Below are positions 15,648-23,623 of a stretch of 64,000 nt of DNA, piece after piece. The notes beneath the pieces are model-generated. The model did not search any database. It was not told the DNA's origin and saw only the letters and a list, made by a program, of their open reading frames with translations. This DNA is from Polyangiaceae bacterium (GTDB taxonomy: Bacteria; Myxococcota_A; Polyangia; Polyangiales; Polyangiaceae). The translations under genes and the position numbers were made by a program. Numbering within the stretch: position 1 is the stretch's first letter; each line of letters starts with the position of its first letter. Location: contig JABTUA010000003.1 in assembly GCA_015075635.1 (NCBI GenBank), positions 2,046,001-2,110,000 on the forward strand, in the 5' to 3' direction.

Positions 15648-17540
15648 ATGACGAGCGTCCGCCGCATCTCGCTGTCCCTCGGTCTCTTGGCGCTCGGTTG
15701 CGGTAGCGACGAAGACGCCGGCGCGGGAGCAAAGGTCTGCGCCGGCAAGCTCGAGCTCGACGTCGCCGGGGTCGTGCTCAGCGACGACTGCAAGAGCCGA
15801 TTCACCCTCGGGCCGCGAGTGAAGAGCGCGGGCGCCTGGCAAGGGCCGAGCGGCGACTGCGCGCTCGAGGGCGGCGCGCTGACCTGCCCGATGGGCGCGC
15901 TCGGGAGCGCGCGCGTCACGCTCGACGGCTCGGTCGTGAAGCTCGGATTCACGGCCAGCGCGGCCGGCGTCTTCCAGGGCCTCGAGCTCGGCGGCACCGG
16001 CGAGCTGCCGGGCGCCAATGCCTGGCTCTCCAACGGCTTCCAGTCCTGGTCGCAGAGCGGCGTGATCGCGCTCGGTCCGTCCCCCGCCGACGCGGAGCTC
16101 GAACAGGCGCTCGGCGCCCGCGGAGACGGCGAAGTGGCGCGGGAGGGCTCGGAGCTCTCGTGGACGTTCACCTTCGCCGGCGGTGGGGACTCGAGCCTGT
16201 TCGCAGGCGCGCTCGCCGAGAAGCGCTTTCGTGCCTGGGCGGCGCTGCACCAGGCCGGCGACGGCTTGCACCTCAGGTTGGTCAGCGGCGCCTCCGGCGA
16301 GGCGGTCCCGCTCGGGGCGAACGAGAGCCTCGAGGCCGAGCCCTGGCAGCTCGAGCTCGGCAGCGACCTGACCGGCGCGGCGACGCGCTGGGCGGACGCG
16401 ATCCCGTCCCGCGCTCGGAGCACGCCGCGCCCGGCGTCGGCGGGCTGGAACTCCTGGTACGAGCTCTGGGACGACGTCGACGAGACGGCAGTGCGGGACA
16501 ATGCCCCGCTCGCGCGCGACGTCTTGACCCCGCATCTGCCCTCCGGGACGCCGCTGCGCATCGTGGTGGACGACGGTTGGCAGAAGGCCTGGGGTGACTG
16601 GGAGCCGAACGCGAAGTTCCCCTCGGGTCTGTCCGGGCTGGCGAAGGACCTGAAGGCGCAGGGCTTCCAGACCGGGGTCTGGCTCGCTCCGCTGCTCGTG
16701 GACGAGGACAGCGCGACGGCGACGGCGCACCCGGAGTGGATGGTGGGCGGCGCCAGCTTCAAGCACAGCAAGAACGGCAACATGCGCGTGCTCGACGTCA
16801 CGCATCCGGAGGCCGCGAAACATCTGGGGCAGGTGATCACGCAGATCGTCGGCTGGGGCTACGATCTCCTGAAGATCGACTTCTTGTTCGCCGGCACCTT
16901 CGAGGGCCAGCGCGCCGAGCCGGTGCAGCCGATGGAAGCGTACGCGCGCGCGCTCCAGATCATCCGTGACGCGGCCGGTGAGGACACCCTGCTCCTCGCC
17001 GTAGGGTCGCCGGGCCTCGCCAGCCTGCCCTTCGTGGACGGCTGGCGGGTGGGTGGCGACATCGCCTTCCAGGTCTCCGACGTGGCCTGGGCGTTCCTGC
17101 CCAGCCAGGCCCGCAGCGTCGCCGCGCGCTGGCCGCTGTGTCGCGCCACGGCCTGCGATGCCGACCCCGTCATGCTGCGCAAGCTCGAGCCTCACGAGGT
17201 GGACGCCGGCGGCTACATCGCCGCGTTCGCCGGCGGGGCGTTGTTCCTCTCGGACGACCTCCGAGCGCTACCGGTCGAGCGTCGGGCTCTCGGCCTGGAC
17301 GCAGAGCGCGCCGCCTGGGCGCTGTCGAAGCGGCCGGCGGTCCCGCAGGATCCGTTCCCCGAGACGCCGCCGGAGACGCTCGCCAACGTGATCGTGGACC
17401 TGATCTCGAAGCAGACCTCCCACGTGGTGCCCAGCGTCTGGAAGAGCGAGGACGGCACGGAGATCTTGCTCAACGTCTCGGACGAGGCCCGGAGCATCCG
17501 CGGCGTCGAGGTCGGCGCGCACTCTGCACGGGTGCGCTAG
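15648..17540 (+). CDS. Secreted alpha-galactosidase-like lipoprotein (GH36/GH27 clan)
   Basis: A 630-aa lipoprotein (lipobox around LLALGC). The central barrel has the clan GH-D signatures GWNSWYELW, VVDDGWQKAWGDWEPN and LLKIDFL, where D411 is the expected nucleophile, and VDGWRVGGDIAF, where D471 is the expected acid/base. The N-terminal 240 residues are a beta domain, as in GH36. It probably releases alpha-linked galactose or a related sugar from external polysaccharides. It converges with the next gene, and the two stop codons share the palindrome GCGCTAGCGC at 17535-17544. Confidence 0.82.
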   Translation: MTSVRRISLSLGLLALGCGSDEDAGAGAKVCAGKLELDVAGVVLSDDCKSRFTLGPRVKSAGAWQGPSGDCALEGGALTCPMGALGSARVTLDGSVVKLGFTASAAGVFQGLELGGTGELPGANAWLSNGFQSWSQSGVIALGPSPADAELEQALGARGDGEVAREGSELSWTFTFAGGGDSSLFAGALAEKRFRAWAALHQAGDGLHLRLVSGASGEAVPLGANESLEAEPWQLELGSDLTGAATRWADAIPSRARSTPRPASAGWNSWYELWDDVDETAVRDNAPLARDVLTPHLPSGTPLRIVVDDGWQKAWGDWEPNAKFPSGLSGLAKDLKAQGFQTGVWLAPLLVDEDSATATAHPEWMVGGASFKHSKNGNMRVLDVTHPEAAKHLGQVITQIVGWGYDLLKIDFLFAGTFEGQRAEPVQPMEAYARALQIIRDAAGEDTLLLAVGSPGLASLPFVDGWRVGGDIAFQVSDVAWAFLPSQARSVAARWPLCRATACDADPVMLRKLEPHEVDAGGYIAAFAGGALFLSDDLRALPVERRALGLDAERAAWALSKRPAVPQDPFPETPPETLANVIVDLISKQTSHVVPSVWKSEDGTEILLNVSDEARSIRGVEVGAHSARVR

Positions 17541-18094
17541 CGCGCTCCCGATGCCCCATACATCACCAGCCCCAGCACCGCGACCACGTCCACCTCGAGC
17601 AGCAGCGACGTGGCGCTCACGCCTTCGTCGTCGAAGGTTCCGTCGAAGCGCAGGCCGACGCGGAAATCGTAGAGGTAGGCCGGCACCGTGAGCTCGGTGA
17701 GAGCTCCGAGCAGCAGCCGGCGCGCGTCGTCGTTGCCTTCGGCGCTGCCCCGCTGGGCCACCAGGCCGCCGACCCGGAGATCGAAGATGTCGAAGCTCGC
17801 AACGGGCACGCTGCCGATCCCGCCGAGCGACCACATGGCGTGGGTCTTGGCGTCGATCAGGTACTCGCCGAAGAAGCCGAGGCCCGGGCCGTGCCCCGCG
17901 TGAGACGGATACGCGATGAGCGCGGGCCTGAAGCCCCAGGTGAACCCGTGCATCTCCTCGCGGCCGAAGGTGCTGCCGAACGGCATTGAGACGTTGAGGC
18001 GCACGGGCCAGGCCGGCGGTGCCTGCTCTGCCTGCGCCGAGTGCGTGACGAGGCCGAGCGCCAAGAGCGAGAGGACGAACGCGGCTCTTCTCAT
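17537..18094 (-). CDS. Exported protein of unknown function, beta-rich
   Basis: A 185-aa protein with a clear signal peptide (MRRAAFVLSLLALGLVTHSAQA). The rest contains repeated glycine and aromatic-rich strands (GFRPALIAYPSHAGHGPGLGFFGEYL), suggesting a small outer-membrane barrel or a periplasmic beta protein. I recognise no family. ATG 18094 overlaps the stop of the DsbA-like gene (ATGA), so the two form an operon. Confidence 0.65.
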   Translation of the reverse strand: MRRAAFVLSLLALGLVTHSAQAEQAPPAWPVRLNVSMPFGSTFGREEMHGFTWGFRPALIAYPSHAGHGPGLGFFGEYLIDAKTHAMWSLGGIGSVPVASFDIFDLRVGGLVAQRGSAEGNDDARRLLLGALTELTVPAYLYDFRVGLRFDGTFDDEGVSATSLLLEVDVVAVLGLVMYGASGAR

Positions 18095-18768
18095 GAACAG
18101 GCGGAGCCTCCAGCTCCCGCCCCTCGTATCAGCTCTTCCACGGTGCTTTTCAGCACCCCGAAGGAGAAGTTCCCGTACAGCATCGCGCGCCCGCCATCGA
18201 ACACGAAGGTGGGTGAGCCCTGGAGCTTGAGCCGCTCCTTCTCGCTGAAGTCGTCCCAGACCAGCGCGAGCGCCCGTCCGTCGTCGAGGAGCTCTTCCAC
18301 CGGGGCTCGGGCGATGCGCAGCTCTTCGAGCAGGTCGAGCTGCACGGAGCGGCGCGAGACGTTCTGTTCCTGGACGAAGAAGCGCTCGCGCAAGCGCAGC
18401 TGGAAGAGCGCGCCGCTGCCCGGCTCGGCGAGCCCCGCGCGCTCGACGGCGAAGACCGACCGGATGGCTGCGCCCGCCGACCACGACGACGCCGGGCAGT
18501 CTCGCTCCCAGCAGCGACCGCTCACCTCGCCGCGCCCGTGATCGGCGGCGATGCGCCGGGTCGCGGCCACCCGCCCTGCGACGCCGTCCGCCCGCCAAGG
18601 CCCGCTGGCGAAGCGCGAGGGAACGCTGCCGAACACCGGGATCACGCGGTAGTCCACCGTCAGGTGCTCGCCGAACTCCGCCAGCACACGCTCGAGCTTC
18701 TCCTGCGCGACGAAGGCCCAGATGCACAGGGGGTCCGACCAGTAGCCGAACTCGACGTGCGCGGTCAT
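18091..18768 (-). CDS. DsbA-family thioredoxin-fold protein (FrnE / 2-hydroxychromene-2-carboxylate isomerase-like)
   Basis: A 225-aa thioredoxin-fold protein: an opening strand and active-site helix (VEFGYWSDPLCIWAF), a long helical insertion, and the cis-Pro region GSPTFVF near the C-terminus. The site reads DPLCIWAF where FrnE-type proteins often have CxWC, so only one of the two Cys is present, favouring an isomerase, glutathione-type or monothiol role. No signal peptide is evident. It is divergent from the MAPEG gene, another glutathione-linked family. Confidence 0.75.
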   Translation of the reverse strand: MTAHVEFGYWSDPLCIWAFVAQEKLERVLAEFGEHLTVDYRVIPVFGSVPSRFASGPWRADGVAGRVAATRRIAADHGRGEVSGRCWERDCPASSWSAGAAIRSVFAVERAGLAEPGSGALFQLRLRERFFVQEQNVSRRSVQLDLLEELRIARAPVEELLDDGRALALVWDDFSEKERLKLQGSPTFVFDGGRAMLYGNFSFGVLKSTVEELIRGAGAGGSACS

Positions 18769-18850
18769 TCCGCGGCAAAGTTAGCACGAAACGCCGGCGG
18801 CGCTTGCCAAGCACGGGGCGTTTCGGCAGCCTGCCCCGCAGAGGTCACGG
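18769..18850. promoter_or_regulatory. Divergent promoter region with nested inverted repeats
   Basis: Between the DsbA-like gene and the MAPEG gene, CGAAACGCC (18787-18795) pairs with GGCGTTTCG (18817-18825), and inside lies the palindrome GCTTGCCAAGC (18802-18812). The symmetry over a shared promoter suggests an operator for both genes. No regulator gene is adjacent. Confidence 0.4.
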
Positions 18851-19279
18851 ATGCTGGGTTCTCCTGCGATGCAGCTGTACGCGCTCTTCTCGACGGTGGT
18901 GGCGATTCACCTGCTCGTGCTCGCGTCCTGGACAGGCACGGTCCGCTTCATGCGCAAGGCCTACGTGAATCCAGAGGACGCGAAGCTCAACAAGGGCGAG
19001 CAGGTCGAGCAGGACCATCCGGACGTCATGCGTGTGAAGCGCGCACACCAGAACGCGATCGAAAACGCCATCCCGTTCTTCGCCGTCGGGTTCCTGTACG
19101 CGGCGGTCGCACCCAGCAAGAACGCGGCGTTGATCTACTTCGCTACCTTCACCGGAGCGCGCGTGTTGCACTCGCTGTTCTACCTGTGGGGCCGCCAGCC
19201 CTTCCGCTCGATGATGTTCGCGGTCGGCGCCCTCGCCACCCTGGGCATGGCCGTACACGTGATCCGTACGGCGATTTGA
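18851..19279 (+). CDS. MAPEG-family membrane protein
   Basis: A 142-aa protein with four membrane helices and the MAPEG core RVKRAHQNAIENAIPFFAVGFLYA, as in microsomal glutathione transferase 1 and prostaglandin E synthase. These enzymes act on lipophilic substrates, often with glutathione. The ATG at 18851 has AGAGG upstream; ATG 18869 is a possible shorter start. Confidence 0.82.
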   Translation: MLGSPAMQLYALFSTVVAIHLLVLASWTGTVRFMRKAYVNPEDAKLNKGEQVEQDHPDVMRVKRAHQNAIENAIPFFAVGFLYAAVAPSKNAALIYFATFTGARVLHSLFYLWGRQPFRSMMFAVGALATLGMAVHVIRTAI

Positions 19280-19286
19280 CCCCGAC

Positions 19287-19300
19287 TTGATCTGGATCAA
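19287..19300. promoter_or_regulatory. FNR/CRP-family binding site TTGATCTGGATCAA
   Basis: A perfect match to the FNR consensus TTGATnnnnATCAA, centred 48.5 bases upstream of the FAD oxidoreductase ATG. With a -10-like TAGAAA at 19327-19332, the site would sit near -45 and could activate transcription as a class II site. It implies control by oxygen or nitric oxide through a CRP/FNR-family protein; no such regulator is encoded in this window. Confidence 0.65.
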
Positions 19301-19320
19301 CGCGCGGCGAGCGCTCATCC

Positions 19321-19341
19321 GGCACCTAGAAACGAGGTGCC
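19321..19341 (+). promoter_or_regulatory. Leader hairpin covering the ribosome site
   Basis: GGCACCT (19321-19327) and AGGTGCC (19335-19341) form a perfect 7-bp stem with loop AGAAACG directly touching the ATG at 19342. The stem contains the only purine-rich stretch (GAGG) that could serve as a Shine-Dalgarno sequence, so translation may depend on opening this hairpin. Confidence 0.45.
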
Positions 19342-20970
19342 ATGAGCGGAGCCGAGCACGACGTGATCATCATCGGCGGGGGGCACCACGGCCTGACCTG
19401 CGCGGCCTACCTGGCCCGGGCCGGCGTGGACGTGTGCGTGCTCGAAGGGCGGCACGAGTGGGGCGGAGCCGTCTACACGGCGGAGGTCACCGCTCCGGGC
19501 TTCTGCCACAACATCCACGCGAACTTCATGGAGTTCCTGCACATCATGCCGTTCTTCGAGGACTTCGATCTGCCGAGCCTCGGCGCGCGCACGATCTACC
19601 CCGAGGTTCAGGCAGGCATCGCGTTTCGGGACGGCCGCCCTCCGGTGCTGATCTACAAGAACGACATGGTCGAGGAGACGGCGAAGAGCTTCGCCGCCTA
19701 CTCGAAGCGCGACGCCGAGACCTGGCGCGAGCTCAAGACCAAGGCGAACATGTTCGAGCTCGTGATGGCGGCGGCTCTCTACACGCCGCCGGCCAAATGG
19801 AACCCGAGCGAGAACCTGCCGAACCCGCTCCTGGCGGCCTCGAGCTCCTTCAGCATGTTCGGGCTCGACGAGGAGATGGCCTTCAAGACGGTGCGCGACT
19901 GCATCGACGAGTACTTCGAGGCCGACGAGGTGCGCGCGCTCCTCTACCGCGTGGCCATCGAGTTCGCGGCGCCGAGCCTGGAGTGGCCGGGGTCGGGGTA
20001 CTTCTTCCTGTTCGCGTGCCTGTTCATGCCCGGCTGCTGGCGCATGATGGTCGGCGGCACGCACCGCCTGAACGGCGCCATGGTCACCGCCTGCATCAAG
20101 GAGGGCGTGACGATGCGCGAGTCGAGCCGCGTCCGGCGCATCTTGCTCGACGGCGGCCGGGCCTCGGGCGTGGAGCTCGTGGACGGCAAGCGCCTGTTCG
20201 CACGCAAGGCCGTGGTCAGCGCCGTGGGGCTCAAGGACACGTTCCTGGACATGGTCGGTGAGGAGAACCTGACGCCCTACACGCGCCGGCGCGTGAAGCA
20301 CTTCAAGGAGGGGCCGGACCAGGTGCTCGGCTCGGTGGCGATGGCCCTGCACGAGCCGCCCCGCTACAAGAGCGCGCGCTGGGACCCCGGGATCGATCGC
20401 GCCTGGTATCAGGTCGTCGGCTACGACAGCGCCAAGGACGTCCTGGACTACTGCCGCGCCGGACACTGCGACCGGGTGCCGGAGCTGCCGGCCGCCGGCG
20501 TTTGGGTCAACTCGCTCTGGGACGCGACGCAGGCGCCACCCGGCAAACACAACTTGACCGGCTGGTACTTCTTTCCCAAGGCCAGCGCGCTCAGCGAGGC
20601 GGAGTGGGAGTCGGTGCGCGCCGGCTACAACGCGGAGTTCTTGCGCCTGTACGCCGAGTTCGCGCCGAACATGACCCGCGACAACGTGATCGCCGACTAC
20701 CTGCACACGCCCCTCGACCAGGAGCGGGGCATGCGCATGCGCGAGGGGGATTTCGGTCACGGCGCCATGAGCCTGGACCAGTTGATGGGGCTCCGGCCGT
20801 TCGCGGGAGCAGCGCACCACGGCACCGAGATCCCCGGCCTGTACCTGGCGGGCAGCTGCATGCACCCCGGCGGCGGCGTCACCGCCGCCTGCGGCTACAA
20901 CGCCTTCAAGGTGCTGTGTCAGGACCTCGACTTGCCACCGGTGTGGCAGAAGCCCACGCGGTTCTACTGA
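19342..20970 (+). CDS. FAD-dependent phytoene desaturase-like oxidoreductase (first of a pair)
   Basis: A 542-aa flavoprotein of the CrtI/carotenoid isomerase/retinol saturase superfamily. The dinucleotide-binding motif is at the N-terminus (DVIIIGGGHHGLTCAAYLARAG), with the FAD-binding end GLYLAGSCMHPGGGVTAACGYNA near the C-terminus. These enzymes desaturate, saturate or isomerise polyprenoid-like lipids. The next gene is a homologue in the same operon, 8 bases away, followed by an SCP2-like lipid-binding protein. Real carotenoid genes (crtB, crtE) are absent here, so the substrate is open. Confidence 0.82.
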   Translation: MSGAEHDVIIIGGGHHGLTCAAYLARAGVDVCVLEGRHEWGGAVYTAEVTAPGFCHNIHANFMEFLHIMPFFEDFDLPSLGARTIYPEVQAGIAFRDGRPPVLIYKNDMVEETAKSFAAYSKRDAETWRELKTKANMFELVMAAALYTPPAKWNPSENLPNPLLAASSSFSMFGLDEEMAFKTVRDCIDEYFEADEVRALLYRVAIEFAAPSLEWPGSGYFFLFACLFMPGCWRMMVGGTHRLNGAMVTACIKEGVTMRESSRVRRILLDGGRASGVELVDGKRLFARKAVVSAVGLKDTFLDMVGEENLTPYTRRRVKHFKEGPDQVLGSVAMALHEPPRYKSARWDPGIDRAWYQVVGYDSAKDVLDYCRAGHCDRVPELPAAGVWVNSLWDATQAPPGKHNLTGWYFFPKASALSEAEWESVRAGYNAEFLRLYAEFAPNMTRDNVIADYLHTPLDQERGMRMREGDFGHGAMSLDQLMGLRPFAGAAHHGTEIPGLYLAGSCMHPGGGVTAACGYNAFKVLCQDLDLPPVWQKPTRFY

Positions 20971-20978
20971 GGCGCGCC

Positions 20979-22583
20979 ATGGGGATGTTCGACCAAGGCT
21001 TCGACGCGATCATCATCGGTGCCGGGCACAACGGAATGGCGCTGGGCGCGTACCTGGCCAAGTCCGGCTGGTCCGTGGGCGTGCTCGAGCGTCGCAGCGA
21101 GGAGGGCGGGGGCCTGTGCACCGAAGAGGTGACCGAGCCCAACTTCCTGCACAACCTCCACTCGAACTACCACTCGCTGGTGGGCATCTGTCCCGTCTAC
21201 GACGACCTCGAGCTCACGGACAACGGCGTCGAATACGCGCACCCCGACGTGCAGATGGGCAGCATCTTCGCCGACGGCACCGCGCTCACCATCCACACCG
21301 ACATGGCAAAGACGGCCGCGAGCTTCGCGCGCTTCTCACGGAAGGACGCCGACACCTGGCTTCGCCTGTGGAACGAGGTGAGCGGTTACATGGACCTGAT
21401 GGTGCGCACGCTGATGTACGCACCGCCCATCGCCTTGAACGACATCACCCGTGCTCTTGCCTCATGGGGGGTGGAGGACAAGAGCGAGTTCCTGAGCGCG
21501 CGCCTGCGCTCGATGACGGTGGCGGAGTTTCTGGACAAACACTTCGAGAACGAGCGCATCAAGGCGATGCTGGCGTTTCACGCGGCGATCTGCGCCTACC
21601 AGCCCCACGTGAAGGGGCTCGCCGTGAGCTACCCGGTGCTGCTCGGCAAGATCGCCAACTGGCACGTGTGCAAGGGCGGCAGTCATCGACTGGCCCACGC
21701 GCTCCTCAGGGTGATCGTCAAGGCCGGCGGGCGCGTGTTCCCGCAGGTCCCGGTGCACAAGATCGTGGTCGAGGACGGCCGCGCCATCGGCGTCGAGACG
21801 CCCGACGGCTTCGTGCGGGCACACAAGCTGGTGGCCTCCAGCATCGACGTGAACCAGACCTTCGAGAGCCTGCTCGACGCCGAATGGGTGCCGGAGCGCA
21901 CGCGGAAGGACGTCGCCGAGGTGAAGTACCAGGACGCGACGCTCTTCAACGTGCACGCGGCTCTGAACGGCACGCCCAGGTACAAGGCGGCCAGCTTCGA
22001 TCCCGACATCGATCGCGCCTGGATCCTGAACATCGGCTTCGAGACGCTGGCCGACTTCGAAGAGGAGTTCTCCCGCGTGCGCGCCGGCCGCCTGCCCGAG
22101 CGGCCGCGGCTGAACGTCGCCGTCAACTCGCTCTACGATCCGACCGACGCTCCGGAGGGCAAGGCCACGGGACTCTTGCGGGTGTTCGCGCCGTTCTCGC
22201 TCGAAGACGGCGGACCCGAGGCCTGGAGCCGCGTCGGCCCGGGCTACGGAGCGGCCTGCCTCAAGCGCTGGCGCGAGGCGATGATCGAAGAAGACGCTCG
22301 TGCGCTCGTGCGCCGCTTCGCCACCGAGTCGCCGCTCCAGATCAGCCAGAAGATGCTCAACTACCGCTTCGGTGACTGGATGGTCGGGCGCATCCACCCG
22401 AAGAGCCTGCTGGAGCACCGCCCCACCGACGAGCTGGCGCAGTACCGGACTCCCATCGCCGGCCTCTACATGTGCGGCGCGTCTCAGCACCCGCACGGCT
22501 ACATCACCTTCGCTCCTGGCTACAACGCGCTCGGCGTCATCGCCGAAGACATGGGGATCGAGAAGTGGTGGGACCGGGTGTGA
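20979..22583 (+). CDS. FAD-dependent phytoene desaturase-like oxidoreductase (second of a pair)
   Basis: A 534-aa paralogue-like partner of the preceding gene with the same architecture: DAIIIGAGHNGMALGAYLAKSG at the N-terminus and GLYMCGASQHPHGYITFAPGYNA at the C-terminus. ATG 20979 is preceded by GAGGCG; ATG 20985 is a close alternative. Two different members side by side suggest a heterodimer or two successive steps on one lipid. Confidence 0.82.
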   Translation: MGMFDQGFDAIIIGAGHNGMALGAYLAKSGWSVGVLERRSEEGGGLCTEEVTEPNFLHNLHSNYHSLVGICPVYDDLELTDNGVEYAHPDVQMGSIFADGTALTIHTDMAKTAASFARFSRKDADTWLRLWNEVSGYMDLMVRTLMYAPPIALNDITRALASWGVEDKSEFLSARLRSMTVAEFLDKHFENERIKAMLAFHAAICAYQPHVKGLAVSYPVLLGKIANWHVCKGGSHRLAHALLRVIVKAGGRVFPQVPVHKIVVEDGRAIGVETPDGFVRAHKLVASSIDVNQTFESLLDAEWVPERTRKDVAEVKYQDATLFNVHAALNGTPRYKAASFDPDIDRAWILNIGFETLADFEEEFSRVRAGRLPERPRLNVAVNSLYDPTDAPEGKATGLLRVFAPFSLEDGGPEAWSRVGPGYGAACLKRWREAMIEEDARALVRRFATESPLQISQKMLNYRFGDWMVGRIHPKSLLEHRPTDELAQYRTPIAGLYMCGASQHPHGYITFAPGYNALGVIAEDMGIEKWWDRV

Positions 22584-23074
22584 GCGAGCGACCGCGGGTC
22601 GAGCTCTTGGGCGCCGACAGCGCGAGCGGCCTGGCCGACCTGCTCTTCCAGTTCCTGGAGCAGACGCTGGACGCTTCGGTGGAGAAGGCGGCGGAGGCCC
22701 GCGCGTTGCGCGGCGACCTGGTGGTGCGCGCCGCCGAGGACGAGGGCATCGCCGTCCGCATCGCCTTCCTGGGCGACCGTATCGAGCTCAGCGACCTGGG
22801 CGCGGCAATCGCCGACGACGCCCCGAGCATCCAGGGTGATTTCCTGTCGGTCGCCCACGTCACCAGCGGCCAGGCGAGCCCGCTGGCCCTCTTGTTGCGG
22901 CGCCAGCTGCGGGTCCGATTCGACCTCGCTCAGCTGCCGTTCCTGTGGCGGGTGCTCGGCTTCATGCGCATCGAGGACCGAGCGCCCGCTCGGCAACGCC
23001 TCGTCGTGCTGGCGCTGACGTTCCTGCTGATTCTCGCGCTGGTGCTCTTTTTCTGGCTTCGCACGCCAGGCTAG
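22580..23074 (+). CDS. Hypothetical protein with C-terminal membrane anchor, weakly SCP2-like
   Basis: A 164-aa protein ending in one hydrophobic helix (VVLALTFLLILALVLFFWL). The preceding part has the rhythm of a sterol-carrier-like domain (RGDLVVRAAEDEGIAVRIAFLGDRIEL, VAHVTSGQASPLALL), but I would not assign the family firmly. GTG 22580 overlaps the upstream stop, so it belongs to the same operon. It could tether a lipid-binding domain to the membrane. Confidence 0.55.
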   Translation: MSERPRVELLGADSASGLADLLFQFLEQTLDASVEKAAEARALRGDLVVRAAEDEGIAVRIAFLGDRIELSDLGAAIADDAPSIQGDFLSVAHVTSGQASPLALLLRRQLRVRFDLAQLPFLWRVLGFMRIEDRAPARQRLVVLALTFLLILALVLFFWLRTPG

Positions 23075-23085
23075 GAGGTCTCCCG

Positions 23086-23541
23086 ATGTCCACCATCTAC
23101 TCGGACGCCTGGTACGAAGACATGAAGCTCCTGATCAACGGCTCGACCGAGTTCAGGCGGCTCGCTCCGACCGAGCGCATGGTCATGACGCTCGAGGTGA
23201 TCGGCGACGACACCAGCCCTTACGTTCCGAGCGGCAGCGCCGTTCACTACCTGGTGGTCTTGGACCACGGCGAGGTCACCGAGTACCGGCGTCTGGCCGA
23301 GAAGCACGACGGCAAGGGCCTCGGCTTCCGCTTCACCGCGCCGGCCACGGTGTGGGAGACCATCGCCGCCGGGCAGATCGACCCCATCACCAGCGGCTTG
23401 CGCGGCCAGATCAAGATCCGCGGCGACATGCGCTTCCTGATGCAGAACGCCGACGCGGTGAAGATCCTGGTCGATCTCTACGGCCGGCAGGTCACGACCG
23501 AGTGGCCACTCGGCAAACCGCCCTACGCTGGCGCGCGCTGA
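23086..23541 (+). CDS. SCP2 sterol-carrier-like protein
   Basis: A 151-aa soluble protein with the SCP2 fold pattern: GKGLGFRFTAPATVWETIAAGQIDPITSGLRGQIKIRGDM matches the sterol-transfer domain segment. SCP2 domains bind fatty acyl, sterol or isoprenoid ligands. An AGGAGGT ribosome site at 23073-23079 fixes the ATG at 23086. It closes the operon of two CrtI-like oxidoreductases and likely delivers or stores their lipid. Confidence 0.75.
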   Translation: MSTIYSDAWYEDMKLLINGSTEFRRLAPTERMVMTLEVIGDDTSPYVPSGSAVHYLVVLDHGEVTEYRRLAEKHDGKGLGFRFTAPATVWETIAAGQIDPITSGLRGQIKIRGDMRFLMQNADAVKILVDLYGRQVTTEWPLGKPPYAGAR

Positions 23542-23623
23542 GCGTCCGGGGCACCCCGCCAAAGCTCCGAGATCGCGTGCTTCGGCTTGTCGCGTACCGT
23601 GCTCCGGAGCATGAACGCCAGCG

